Shown here: one piece after another, positions 46,432 through 55,450 of the stretch
Position numbering within the stretch: position 1 is the first letter of the stretch
Layout: every line of letters begins with the position of its first letter
Assembly: GCF_014132155.1 (NCBI RefSeq)
Contig: NZ_BLJQ01000003.1
Span: forward strand, 1 to 60,351
DNA length: 60,351 nucleotides
Reading direction: 5' to 3'
Origin: Gluconobacter sp. Gdi
GTDB taxonomy: Bacteria > Pseudomonadota > Alphaproteobacteria > Acetobacterales > Acetobacteraceae
Program-made: the position numbers and the translations under genes
Notes under the pieces: model-generated
Told to the model about the DNA's origin: nothing
Databases searched by the model: none
Seen by the model: the letters and a program-made list of their open reading frames with translations, nothing else

Positions 46432-47829
46432 GTGACTGATAATTTCAAGAAGCAGGCCAGCCTGTTCTGGGCGCTTCTTGTTGCCCTGACTGTGACGCGC
46501 CTCGGGTTGGCAGCATGTCTGCCGCTCACGCCCGATGAGGCTTACTATTGGGTGTGGTCCCGCCATCTTCAGGGTGGCTATTTCGACCATCCTTTCATGG
46601 TAGCCCTCTGGATCAGAATTGGGACATGGCTGGCTGGCGACACGTCTCTGGGGGTGCGTCTGCTCGGGCCGCTTTCCGTTCTTCCCGGAAGCTGGGCCCT
46701 GTACCATGCGGCCAGGCTGTTGCTCCCGTCGCGCCCTTGGCCGGTATCAGGCTTTCAGGCCGTTCTTCTCCTGAATGCAACGCTGATGCTCGGACTTGGA
46801 TCAGCGACCATGACACCGGATACACCGCTGGTATTTTTCGTTTCGGTGTCTCTTTTTGCACTAGGAAAAGCCGTCTCGTCGTCGGGGAGCAGAACAACAG
46901 GCTGGTGGCTGTTAACGGGTGTTTTGCTCGGTCTCGCCTTTGATTCAAAATATACTGCTGTTCTGATCGGTTTAGCCCTTGGGGGGGCAGTTCTCACGAC
47001 CCCGAGGCTCAGGAAGCAAGCTGGCCCATGGCTGGCAATTCCGCTTCTGATCATCACGACGACCCCAGTCCTTCTCTGGAATGCATCCCATCATTGGGTC
47101 AGCCTGCTGAAACAGGGTGGACGAGCAGGCGACTGGCATCTGGCTCGTGCATCCCAGTTTCTGCTGGAGCTTCTCGGAGGTCAGATTGGTCTGGCGACCC
47201 CCCTTGTTTTCGGGCTCTTTGCTCTGGGTGGCTGGGCGTGCATCAAACGGAACAGACTTCTGGCATGGCTAAGCCTTCTGCCTCTCGCTGTGTTTGTCAC
47301 GCATGCTCTGGGCGATCGAGTACAGGCAAACTGGCCGGCTGTTGTTTATCCCGTCCTGGCTCTGGCTGCGATAGAAACAGGTCGGAGTGTTCGGTGGCCG
47401 GTCATCAGCGGAATAGTCTTGACCGTGCTGGTTTATGGGCAAGCCGTTTTCTCTCCGTTGCCGTTTCCCGCCGCTAAAGATCCGATCCAGCGACAGACGG
47501 CTGGATGGCCCGATTTCAGTCAAAAACTTGTCGCTCGTGCTCAGGAGACGGGAGCATCGGCTTTCATAGCTGAAGAGTATGGTCTCGCATCTCAACTCGC
47601 TTTGACACAGAACAGTCTTCCAGTTCTGGGATCAGATCCAAGGTGGAGCCTGTTTTCTTTTCCGTCTGCTGAGGTGCCGCTCGGTTTAAAAATTGAAGAG
47701 CTTCACCGCATTCCCGCAGTGCTGGATCAGGACACGCTGTGTCGCCAGAGCCATGGCCATAATGTGCGGTGCTACCGCGTTGACGTTGTGAAAATGCCGT
47801 CTGGTGTGCAGTTGCCAAGGCGGACTTAA
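46432..47829 (+). CDS. GT39/ArnT-like membrane glycosyltransferase
   Basis: The protein of about 465 residues has roughly ten hydrophobic segments. An N-terminal acidic motif (LTPDEAYYWVWSRHL) and GYFDHPFMVALWIRIG follow the first segment; these are the catalytic-loop signatures of GT39/ArnT-family enzymes, which use polyprenyl-phosphate sugars on the outer face of the membrane. I chose the GTG at 46432 (MTDNFKKQ...), one base after the previous stop codon. It probably uses the product of the preceding gene. The acceptor could be lipid A, another glycolipid or a protein. Confidence 0.85.
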   Translation: MTDNFKKQASLFWALLVALTVTRLGLAACLPLTPDEAYYWVWSRHLQGGYFDHPFMVALWIRIGTWLAGDTSLGVRLLGPLSVLPGSWALYHAARLLLPSRPWPVSGFQAVLLLNATLMLGLGSATMTPDTPLVFFVSVSLFALGKAVSSSGSRTTGWWLLTGVLLGLAFDSKYTAVLIGLALGGAVLTTPRLRKQAGPWLAIPLLIITTTPVLLWNASHHWVSLLKQGGRAGDWHLARASQFLLELLGGQIGLATPLVFGLFALGGWACIKRNRLLAWLSLLPLAVFVTHALGDRVQANWPAVVYPVLALAAIETGRSVRWPVISGIVLTVLVYGQAVFSPLPFPAAKDPIQRQTAGWPDFSQKLVARAQETGASAFIAEEYGLASQLALTQNSLPVLGSDPRWSLFSFPSAEVPLGLKIEELHRIPAVLDQDTLCRQSHGHNVRCYRVDVVKMPSGVQLPRRT

Positions 47830-47878
47830 AGCTCTCCTTAACCTTTGATTGCCATACTGACCTCTCTCAGGAGGCAGC

Positions 47879-48799
47879 ATGTCGAAAGCAAACGGCAAGG
47901 ACGAGCGCAGGATCATCATCAAGCGTTTTGAAGTTGTAGAAGGTGGCCATCACGGCGGAAGCTGGAAGATTGCCTATGCGGACTTCGTGACGGCCATGAT
48001 GGCGTTCTTTCTGGTCATGTGGCTCATCAATGCCACGACAGAAGAGCAACGTAAGGGCATCGCTAATTTCTTTAATCCGATAGCAGTTCAGCAGGACGCA
48101 CCACCCAAACTGAGCGTCATGCCTGATCTCTCTCCCATCGCGTCCTCTGATCGCCCTATGGCGGTCAAGCCCGGTCAGACCGCGGGGCCAAATCCAGATG
48201 ACGGTCCATCAGGACAGAAACATCTTTCCCAAAAAGATGCGGAAAAGCACAGCGCACAGATTGTAGTTCTGCGCGATGGGCAGATCGAGCCAGGAGAACC
48301 TGTATCCGGCCAAAGGGCATTTCCCCACAAGCCGGCCTTCCAGAGTGCTGCCGATCAGATCACTAGAGCCCTGAATGCCCCGTCACAACTGGCAGACGTG
48401 CGCGATCAGGTCTCCGTTAAGGTTGGTGATGACGGGTTGCACGTGGAGATTGCAGATTCCGAGCATCAGCCAATGTTTGCGCTGGGCTCTGCTACTCCAA
48501 CGCCGCGTGCCCTTCAACTCCTGAAGCTAGTCGCTCCTTATCTTGAAAAGCTCCCCGGGCACCTCTCCATTGCCGGATACACGGATGCGGCCCCTTACAA
48601 AGCCGGTTTGCCATCCAACTGGAGCCTGTCCAGTAGCCGCGCGGTTGCGGCGAGGGATGTGCTTGTACAGGCGGGCTTTCCAGACCGACGTCTGCAAACC
48701 GTCAGTGGCTATGCCGATAGAAACCTTTTTGATCATGCCAATCCGCTAAGTCCACGGAACAGACGCGTCGTTCTGGTTCTGTCACCAGATCAACCGTAG
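47879..48799 (+). CDS. motB: Flagellar motor stator protein MotB
   Basis: MotB anchors the stator to peptidoglycan and carries the proton-binding Asp of the ion channel. The 306-residue protein has a membrane segment at about residues 28-50 in the block YADFVTAMMAFFLVMWLIN, where the Asp is the proton site of H+-type stators. The C-terminal half (about 170-300) is an OmpA-type peptidoglycan-binding domain (AGYTDAAPY; NWSLSSSRAVAARDVL). A good AGGAGG ribosome site precedes the ATG. motA follows, an order reversed from the common motA-motB layout. No other flagellar genes are in the window. Confidence 0.95.
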   Translation: MSKANGKDERRIIIKRFEVVEGGHHGGSWKIAYADFVTAMMAFFLVMWLINATTEEQRKGIANFFNPIAVQQDAPPKLSVMPDLSPIASSDRPMAVKPGQTAGPNPDDGPSGQKHLSQKDAEKHSAQIVVLRDGQIEPGEPVSGQRAFPHKPAFQSAADQITRALNAPSQLADVRDQVSVKVGDDGLHVEIADSEHQPMFALGSATPTPRALQLLKLVAPYLEKLPGHLSIAGYTDAAPYKAGLPSNWSLSSSRAVAARDVLVQAGFPDRRLQTVSGYADRNLFDHANPLSPRNRRVVLVLSPDQP

Positions 48800-48825
48800 C
48801 AAGTCCCCCGTCAGGAAATATTGAA

Positions 48826-49692
48826 ATGTTTATTCTTATCGGCCTTGGCGTCGTTCTTGCCTGCGTGTTTGGCTCCTTCGTGGCATCAGGAGGCGCCATA
48901 GGTCCATTGCTTGCATCCATGCCCTTTGAATTGCTGACAATTCTGGGGGCGGCGATTGGCACATTTGTCATGGCCAACTCAATTTCCGCTGTGAAACACC
49001 TTCCGGCAGGCTTGAAGAAAGCCATGAAAGGCTCGCAGTACGGTCGACAGGATTATCTTGAACTTTTGGGGCTGCTGTTCCACGTGACCAAGCTGGCGGC
49101 CAGCAAGGGGATGATGGCTATTGAGAGCCATATTGAAGATCCCCAAGGCAGTACAATCTTCGGGGCGTTCCCGAAGATTCGCGATAACGGACAGGTCTGT
49201 TCCTTTATCTGCGATTACCTGCGGATGGCAGGCATGAATGCGACAGATCCGTTCCAGATGGACGACGTGATGGGACGGGAGCTTAAAAAGAACCTGCGGG
49301 AGGAGATGCATCTTCCTCACGCACTGCAATCTGTTTCCGATGCTCTTCCAGCTCTCGGAATTGTTGCTGCCGTTCTCGGCGTGATCAAGACTATGGCATC
49401 CATCAGCAAGCCTCCTATCGTGTTGGGCGAGATGATTGCTGGTGCGCTTGTCGGAACGTTCCTCGGTATTCTGCTGGCATATGGCATTGTTGCCCCGATT
49501 GCAGGCCGTCTCGGTGGCGTTGTGGAAGAAGAGGCGTCTTATCTTGATCTGGTTCGTTCCGTCATTGTCGCGCACCTGCAAGGGAATGCGCCTCAGGTCA
49601 GTGTAGAAATCGGCCGCAAAAGCATTCCCTGTGACCTCATGCCGACCTTTCAGGAGGTCGAAGAGGCTGTCAGTGCCGTTGCCGTGGGGTGA
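48826..49692 (+). CDS. motA: Flagellar motor stator protein MotA
   Basis: MotA forms the stator channel with MotB and turns the rotor by contacts of its cytoplasmic loop with FliG. The 288-residue protein has four hydrophobic segments in two pairs: about 1-50 (FILIGLGVVLACVFGSFVAS; FELLTILGAAIGTFVM) and about 165-225 (ALGIVAAVLGVIKTM; GALVGTFLGILLAYGIVAP). A large charged cytoplasmic loop lies between them, with FHVTKLAASKGMMAIESHIE. The start is 27 bp after motB, so the two are one transcript. Confidence 0.95.
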   Translation: MFILIGLGVVLACVFGSFVASGGAIGPLLASMPFELLTILGAAIGTFVMANSISAVKHLPAGLKKAMKGSQYGRQDYLELLGLLFHVTKLAASKGMMAIESHIEDPQGSTIFGAFPKIRDNGQVCSFICDYLRMAGMNATDPFQMDDVMGRELKKNLREEMHLPHALQSVSDALPALGIVAAVLGVIKTMASISKPPIVLGEMIAGALVGTFLGILLAYGIVAPIAGRLGGVVEEEASYLDLVRSVIVAHLQGNAPQVSVEIGRKSIPCDLMPTFQEVEEAVSAVAVG

Positions 49693-49722
49693 GGTTGTTT
49701 TCCCGTGGGTGATCTTTACGAT

Positions 49723-49746
49723 GCCGTCATCACTATGAATGACGGC
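49723..49746 (+). other. 8-bp hairpin just upstream of the peptidase gene start
   Basis: GCCGTCAT and ATGACGGC form a perfect 8-bp inverted repeat with an 8-nt loop. It lies 14 bp before the ATG of the next gene and after motA. It could be a weak motA terminator or affect ribosome loading. Confidence 0.35.
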
Positions 49747-49760
49747 CGAAAGGATCAGGC

Positions 49761-51877
49761 ATGCGTCCCTCCGCACTGCGGGCTCTCTGTCTCTTACTTC
49801 CTCTTTTTCCTTTTGCGTCGGTACAGGCTGCTACGGCTACTCCCTCAAGGGCTCAGCTTGAGCAGGTCGATGGCGGACCAGCCCTTCACTGGGTGAAGGC
49901 TGAAAAAAAAAAACGCAGAATGCTCTGGCTTCTGACCCCAGATACAAGCCGCTTTATGATCGGATCCTGTCGGCTCAGCAGTCACCGGATCGTCTCGCTG
50001 TTCCCACGCAAATGGCGGGAGAGATCTGGAATTTCTGGCAGGACAAAGTTCATGCCCGCGGGGTCTGGAGAAGTACTTCAGAGGCTGATTTCAAAAGCGG
50101 ACATCCGCTATGGAAGATGCGCTTTGACTTGGATGAGCTTTCTCGGTCTGAACATGCCAACTGGGTTATGGAAGGGCTGAACTGTCTGGAACCAGCAGAT
50201 CGGATCTGCCTTCTGGGCTTGTCCAATGCGGGTGAAGACGCGCACGAACTGCGAGAATACGACACGAGCACCAATCAGTTTGTGCAGAACGGTTTTCGGC
50301 TACCAAACGGAAAGCAGGCGGTCGCATGGCTCGATAAGGATACAATCCTGGTCTCTCGAGACTGGGGTACGACCGATGCCGGTCTGACAACGTCAGGGTA
50401 CCCATATGTTGTCCGTGCCCTGAAGCGCGGGCAGAGCCTGTCTCAGGCTCAGGAAGTGTTCCGTGGAACCGGTCAGGACATGGAAGTCGTTCCCACTGTC
50501 CTGCGGGACGGGCAGGGGCATCAGGTCGTCCTGATCGACCGGCACAAGGATTTTTTCCATAGCGAAGTTGAACGACTGGATCCCGTAACGCTCAAAACAG
50601 TCCAACTGCCCATGCCGGAAAAATATGACGGTTTGAGCTATCAGGATGGCCAACTGGTCTTCCATCTGCTCCAGGACTGGTCAACGGTGAAGGGGGCTAT
50701 TCCCGCGGACAGTGTTGTAGCGGTAGATCCAGATCATCCTCAGGCCCCCGAGATCATTGTCACTCCGACCCAGCGGCAGACAATCGGGGATGGAATGGAT
50801 GGCGCTATCGCGGCAACCAAGGATGGTCTTATCGTTGTTATGTATGACAATGTTCAGCCCGTACTGATGCTCTATCGCCGGGCCTCGAACGGCCATTGGT
50901 CTGGGCGGAGCATTGAGCTGCCCAAGAACATGGCCGCCAGTATTGTCTCTTCTGATCCCCACAGCTCAGAAGCGTATCTCCAGCTCGAAGGCTTCATTCA
51001 GCCGCCGCAGATCTGGAGCGTCAATACCGCCAAGCAGAACACACAGCTTCTCTATAGCCAGCCCGAACTGTTTGATTCGTCCAAGCTCACTGTCGAGCAG
51101 CTTTTTGCGCCCAGTAAAGACGGAACGCAGGTCCCGTACTTTGTTGTGCATGCGAAAGACTGGACGAAGAATGGTGCCAACCCCACGCTCATGACCGCCT
51201 ATGGTGGCTTTGGCCTATCGTACCTGCCTGTCTATCATCCAGACCTTGGGATCACGTGGTTCGAACGTGGTGGGGTTTACGTGATGGCAAACATCCGGGG
51301 TGGCGGAGAGTTCGGCCCAGCCTGGCATGAAGCCGCGCGTCACGCAGGGCGTCAGTATGCCTATGATGACTTTGCATCCGTGGCCCGGGACCTGTTTTCC
51401 AGAAACATTACGTCGGCCAAGCGTCTGGGTATTCGTGGGCGATCTAATGGTGGCTTGCTGATGGGGGTAGAATTCACGCAGCATCCGGAGCTGTGGAACG
51501 CGACCATCATCGGTGTGCCGTTGCTCGATATGCTGAATTATGAGCACATAGCGGCAGGCGCCTCATGGGCTGCTGAATACGGAAGTGTGTCTACATCCGA
51601 GGGAAAAGCGTTCTGGGATAAGACCTCACCGCTTCAGGCCTTAAAGCCAGATGTACGCTACCCAACACCATTCATTTTCACTTCAACCCGAGATGATCGT
51701 GTTGGCCCTGTGCATGCCCGCCTGTTTGCGGCGCGCCTTCAGGAGCTTCACGTACCCTTCTTCTATTATGAAGATACGGAAGGTGGCCACGCCGGGACTG
51801 TCAATGCCGCTGAAGTGGCGCATGAACGGGCTCTGGAGGCGATTTATCTGAGCCGTAGGCTGATGGATCCACGCTGA
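49761..51877 (+). pseudogene. Prolyl-oligopeptidase-family (S9) gene interrupted by a frameshift in an 11-A run
   Basis: The gene begins at the ATG at 49761 with a signal peptide (MRPSALRALCLLLPLFPFAS, cleavage near VQA), so the enzyme is exported. At 49903-49913 there is a run of eleven A. Before it the frame reads WVKAEKKK and then goes wrong. In the -1 frame directly after the run the family sequence continues (ASDPRYKPLYDRIL, then GEIWNFWQDK). The catalytic residues are intact: Ser in GRSNGGLL, Asp in STRDDRV, His in GGHAG. Eleven A does not fit the frame, but nine or twelve would. Causes could be mutation, sequencing error, or transcriptional slippage or -1 frameshifting that restores the protein. 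Confidence 0.8.
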
Positions 51878-51947
51878 AAAGGGGATGCCTGCTTCCTTGC
51901 CGTAAAAGGTGAGGAGGCAACTCCCAGAATTTTGGTGTGTAAGGCAA

Positions 51948-51985
51948 TAAAAAAAAGCCGCGCCCCCAAGGGCTGCGGCTTTTCT
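51948..51985. terminator. Bidirectional terminator between the S9 peptidase and rpsU
   Basis: AGCCGC (51956-51961) and GCGGCT (51975-51980) form a stem. It is followed by a T run on the plus strand and flanked by eight A on the other side, which makes a T run on the minus strand. It serves both convergent genes. Confidence 0.75.
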
Positions 51986-52011
51986 CGTCCGTTCAGATAA
52001 CGGGAAGGACT

Positions 52012-52215
52012 TTAGAAGCCTTCACGCTCCAGACGCTTGCGCTCCATCTTGCGGGCACGACGAACAGCTTCTGCTGCTTCGCGGGCGCGACGCTCAGAGG
52101 GCTTCTCGAAGTGGCGACGCAGCTTCATCTCACGAAACACGCCTTCGCGCTGCATCTTCTTCTTGAGCGCCTTTAGCGCCTGGTCAACATTATTGTCACG
52201 AACGAGTACCTGCAC
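52012..52215 (-). CDS. rpsU: 30S ribosomal protein S21
   Basis: S21 is a small basic 30S protein near the anti-Shine-Dalgarno region of 16S rRNA. I placed the start at a GTG (52215), giving [20 protein letters not shown], the standard S21 N-terminus; an AGGAG lies about eleven bases upstream. An in-frame ATG further upstream adds 13 unrelated residues. The 67-residue protein ends with a basic helix ([15 protein letters not shown]). It is transcribed away from def and ends at a strong terminator. Confidence 0.95.
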   Translation of the reverse strand: MQVLVRDNNVDQALKALKKKMQREGVFREMKLRRHFEKPSERRAREAAEAVRRARKMERKRLEREGF

Positions 52216-52404
52216 GGTGCCGTCAACTCCTTCTGGGCCCGCCTTTAGCGTCACCCGTGATATGGCAATCCAATTGGGATGGAGCCCTTAACACACTCTT
52301 TTGGAGATGTGCAATTCATTCGATGGTGCTTGTGCTGATTTTTATCCATGCGCAATCTGCAGCGGATTTATGCGTTAACGTTCTGCAACTGATCGAGGAA
52401 GCTC

Positions 52405-52917
52405 ATGGCTCTGCTCAAGATTGCCCGTATGGGCCACCCTGTCCTGCACCAGGTCGCAGAACCCGTTTCTGACCCAACATCCCCGGAAATCCGCCATTTG
52501 ATCAAAGACATGCTCGACACAATGGTCGATGCGAATGGTGCCGGGTTGGCTGCTCCGCAAGTTCATCACCCCCTGCGTCTTTTCGTCTATCGTGTGCCGG
52601 CGAACCGGGTTTCGGACCCTGAACAGGCCATGTTACCGCGTGTTTTGATCAATCCGGAAATTACACCTCTTGGTGAGGAGATGATGATTTGCGGTGAAGG
52701 TTGCCTCTCGATTCCGGGGCTGAGGGGTGATGTTATCCGTCATGCCAAGGTCCATTATCGTGGTGTGGATGAGAATGGAGACGTGGTCGAAGGCGAGGCG
52801 GTCGGTTTTCATGCCAATGTTCTTCAACATGAGAACGATCATCTGGATGGCATCCTGTACCCGCAGCGCATCGAGGATTTCAGTCGCTTCGGATATGTTG
52901 AGGAAATAGTCCGGTGA
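52405..52917 (+). CDS. def: Peptide deformylase
   Basis: Def removes the formyl group from the N-terminal methionine of new proteins, using Fe2+ or Zn2+. The 170-residue sequence has all three family motifs: GAGLAAPQ (residues about 46-53), EGCLS (metal-binding Cys) and QHENDHLDG (two metal-binding His and the catalytic Glu). The start has a GAGGAA ribosome site eight bases upstream. It overlaps the next gene by a GTGA junction. Confidence 0.97.
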   Translation: MALLKIARMGHPVLHQVAEPVSDPTSPEIRHLIKDMLDTMVDANGAGLAAPQVHHPLRLFVYRVPANRVSDPEQAMLPRVLINPEITPLGEEMMICGEGCLSIPGLRGDVIRHAKVHYRGVDENGDVVEGEAVGFHANVLQHENDHLDGILYPQRIEDFSRFGYVEEIVR

Positions 52918-53402
52918 CAATGCGCCTTCCGGACGGACCACCTTCTGCGACTGCCCATCTTTACCTCCGTGAAGAACAGATCCGTCAGTCCTACGAAGCG
53001 CTCATGCTTGCGTGGCGCAGTCTCAATTCCGAGTGTGAGACGTTGCTGCGAGAGAATGGGCTGGGCTCGGCGCATCACAGAATTCTTTTTCTGGTTGCGG
53101 CTCACCCCGGGATCACTCCTAGCGCTCTGCTGGCCAGCCTCGGGATTACAAAGCAGTCCCTGGGCCGTGCCTTGGGAGACCTACGTGATCGAAACTTTCT
53201 GGTGCAGGAAGAAGACCGTCATGATCGGCGCAAGCGTCCGCTCAAACTCACGCCTGAGGGGGAGGCGATTGAGCGACAGCTTTTTCAGCTGATCCGTGAA
53301 GTCATGACGAAGGCTTACAGGGAGGCAGGAGTAACGGCGGTTGAGGGGTTCAAGCGCGTTCTTTCGCCTCTTCAGATTGCGCCAGGAGGAGGGTTTCGAT
53401 GA
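52914..53402 (+). CDS. MarR-family transcriptional regulator
   Basis: The 162-residue protein is a helix-rich dimeric winged-helix regulator. Its central DNA-binding segment is HHRILFLVAAHPGITPSALL, then GITKQSLGRALGDL, and a wing RHDRRKRPLKLTPEG (about residues 55-120). It starts at GTG, overlapping the def stop codon; an ATG two codons later is also possible. It overlaps the following response-regulator gene as ATGA, so def, this gene and the two-component pair form one tightly packed operon. What it senses is unknown. Confidence 0.9.
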   Translation: MTMRLPDGPPSATAHLYLREEQIRQSYEALMLAWRSLNSECETLLRENGLGSAHHRILFLVAAHPGITPSALLASLGITKQSLGRALGDLRDRNFLVQEEDRHDRRKRPLKLTPEGEAIERQLFQLIREVMTKAYREAGVTAVEGFKRVLSPLQIAPGGGFR

Positions 53403-54097
53403 GTGATGAGCATATTCTTGTTGTCGATGATGACTCGCGCCTGCTCAGGCTCTTGCAGCGCTATCTCGCTGAAAACGGTTATCGGGTCACAACGGCACAG
53501 GATGCCCGTCAGGCCCGTGAGGTTTTGCAACTGATCCAGCCTGATGCCATCGTTCTGGACGTCACCATGCCGGGCGAAGATGGTGTTTCGTTAACACGGG
53601 CGCTCAGGGCTGAGGGTCTGTCGTTGCCGATCCTTCTGCTGACGGCGCGGGGAGAGCCTGCGGATCGGATCGACGGGTTGGAATCCGGTGCTGATGATTA
53701 TCTTGGGAAGCCGTTTGAGCCGCGGGAGCTGTTGCTTCGCCTGCGGGCACATCTACGAAGGATTACGCCCGCCGTATCTACGGTTTCCGAAGTGCCCTCC
53801 GTTCTGCGGCTGGGAGTGCTGGAATTTGATGTGCCGCGTGGCCTCCTCACTGGCCCGGATGGCCCTGTTCATCTGACGGGAGGAGAGGCTGCCCTGCTGG
53901 GGGTGCTGACCTCCCGCCCTGGTGTCGTCATGTCACGTGAGGAAATCGCCAAGGCGCTCGACATGGATGAGATTGGCGAGCGGGCTGTGGACGTGCAGGT
54001 AACGCGTCTCAGGCGGCGCATTGAGGTTGACCCCAAGGAGCCACGTTTTCTCCATACGGTTCGCGGGAAGGGTTATGTTCTCAAACCCGGGATCTGA
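53399..54097 (+). CDS. OmpR-family response regulator
   Basis: The 232-residue protein has an N-terminal receiver domain (VDDDSRLLRLLQRYLAENGY, phosphorylation Asp in IVLDVTMPGEDG, conserved Lys in LGKPFEPREL) and a C-terminal winged-helix DNA-binding domain (about residues 140-230) ending HTVRGKGYVLKP. The histidine-kinase gene downstream overlaps its end by about 20 bp, so they are a cognate pair. This pair, next to def and marR, resembles loci in other alphaproteobacteria, but the regulon cannot be predicted. Confidence 0.94.
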   Translation: MSDEHILVVDDDSRLLRLLQRYLAENGYRVTTAQDARQAREVLQLIQPDAIVLDVTMPGEDGVSLTRALRAEGLSLPILLLTARGEPADRIDGLESGADDYLGKPFEPRELLLRLRAHLRRITPAVSTVSEVPSVLRLGVLEFDVPRGLLTGPDGPVHLTGGEAALLGVLTSRPGVVMSREEIAKALDMDEIGERAVDVQVTRLRRRIEVDPKEPRFLHTVRGKGYVLKPGI

Positions 54098-55442
54098 AGA
54101 TCGCTGGGGGCGGCTGGATCGCCCGCTGCGACGTGTTCTGCCGCGCTCCTTGCTGGGACGATCCATGTTGATCGTTCTGACGCCACTACTCGTCACGCAG
54201 GCAATCGTCCTGATCCTGTTTTACGGGACATATCTGAATGTCGTCTCCCGTCGCCTCTCTGATGGCATCACGGGGGAGGTATCGCTCGTCATGTCGATGC
54301 TGGAGCGTACCCCCGAGCAGGATCGACGCGAGGCTCTTCTCCGGGATGCTTCAGCTAGAACCCAGCTTGAATTCGTTTTCCATCCGAAGGCGACTTTAAG
54401 TCGTGAAGGAACGAATCATGTCCTCGGTCCGATTGATGATGATTTTGAGCGTGCTCTGCATCAGGGGCTGGGGAGACCTTTCTTTGTAGACTGGTCTGCC
54501 GTTCCGGAAACCGTCAGAGTCTCTATCGCATTGCCTGACGGTGTGCTGGACGTTCTGACGCCTCATAAGAGGCTCAGTATCGGCCCGATCTGGATGTTTG
54601 TCGCTTGGGCTTTCAGCAGTTCGGCCCTTCTTTTCATTATTGCAGCACTGTTCATGCGCAATCAGGTGCGTGCCATCCGTCGGCTTGCTCAGGCTGCAGA
54701 GCTTTTCGGGTTAGGGCGCGACGAGGGCGCTATCCGCCCGCAAGGCGCGCGTGAGGTGCGTCAGGCTGCCATCGCGTTCAACCGCATGCAGGATCGCGTT
54801 AATCGGTTTGTCGCGCAAAGGACGGCGGTTCTGGCGGGGGTTTCCCATGATCTGCGGACCCCCTTAACGCGATTGCGCCTTAGTATGGCAATGCTTCCGA
54901 CGAAGGGGCGCATCCAGGCGGAAGATATTCAGCCCGATATTCAGGATATGGTGACTGATATCGAAGATATGGAGCGGCTGATCGGGAGCTACCTGTCTTT
55001 TGCGCGTGGAGAGGGGTCTGAACGCCCTGTTCCAACGGATTTACGATCCCTTATTGACGAGGTCGCTGTGGCTGCAAAACGTGCCGGTGGTCAGGTTCTG
55101 GGGGTCGAAGGGCGGGAAGGGATTGAAATACCCGTACGCCCGGATGCTCTGAAGCGCGCGCTCACCAATCTGGCAGACAATGCCCGACGGCATGGGGGTG
55201 CCATGCGAATTTCCCTCTGGGAAGGGGAGCGAAGGGTCGAGATTACTGTGGAAGATAATGGCCCCGGCATTCCGCCTGATCAGCGAGAGACAATTCTGCA
55301 CTCAGCGCGATCAGGAAGTAATGGGGGAAGCGGGCTTGGGCTGACGATTGTCCGCGACATCATTCATGCCCATGGAGGCACGATTAGATTGCTCGAAAGC
55401 CCGCTTGGCGGACTGGGCGTTCTGCTCAGCCTGCCAAAATAA
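54075..55442 (+). CDS. Sensor histidine kinase, EnvZ-like
   Basis: The protein of about 455 residues has two membrane segments (about residues 28-52 and 170-192) around a periplasmic domain of about 115 residues, then a HAMP region. The dimerisation domain carries the phospho-acceptor His in AGVSHDLRTPLTRLRL. The ATPase domain has N (NLADNARRHGG), G1 (VEDNGPGIPPDQ) and G2 (GSGLGLTIVRD) boxes. I chose the ATG at 54075, with a GGGAAGGG ribosome site; it overlaps the end of the response regulator. The architecture is EnvZ-like; the signal is unknown. Confidence 0.93.
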   Translation: MFSNPGSEDRWGRLDRPLRRVLPRSLLGRSMLIVLTPLLVTQAIVLILFYGTYLNVVSRRLSDGITGEVSLVMSMLERTPEQDRREALLRDASARTQLEFVFHPKATLSREGTNHVLGPIDDDFERALHQGLGRPFFVDWSAVPETVRVSIALPDGVLDVLTPHKRLSIGPIWMFVAWAFSSSALLFIIAALFMRNQVRAIRRLAQAAELFGLGRDEGAIRPQGAREVRQAAIAFNRMQDRVNRFVAQRTAVLAGVSHDLRTPLTRLRLSMAMLPTKGRIQAEDIQPDIQDMVTDIEDMERLIGSYLSFARGEGSERPVPTDLRSLIDEVAVAAKRAGGQVLGVEGREGIEIPVRPDALKRALTNLADNARRHGGAMRISLWEGERRVEITVEDNGPGIPPDQRETILHSARSGSNGGSGLGLTIVRDIIHAHGGTIRLLESPLGGLGVLLSLPK

Positions 55443-55450
55443 GCGGAAGA

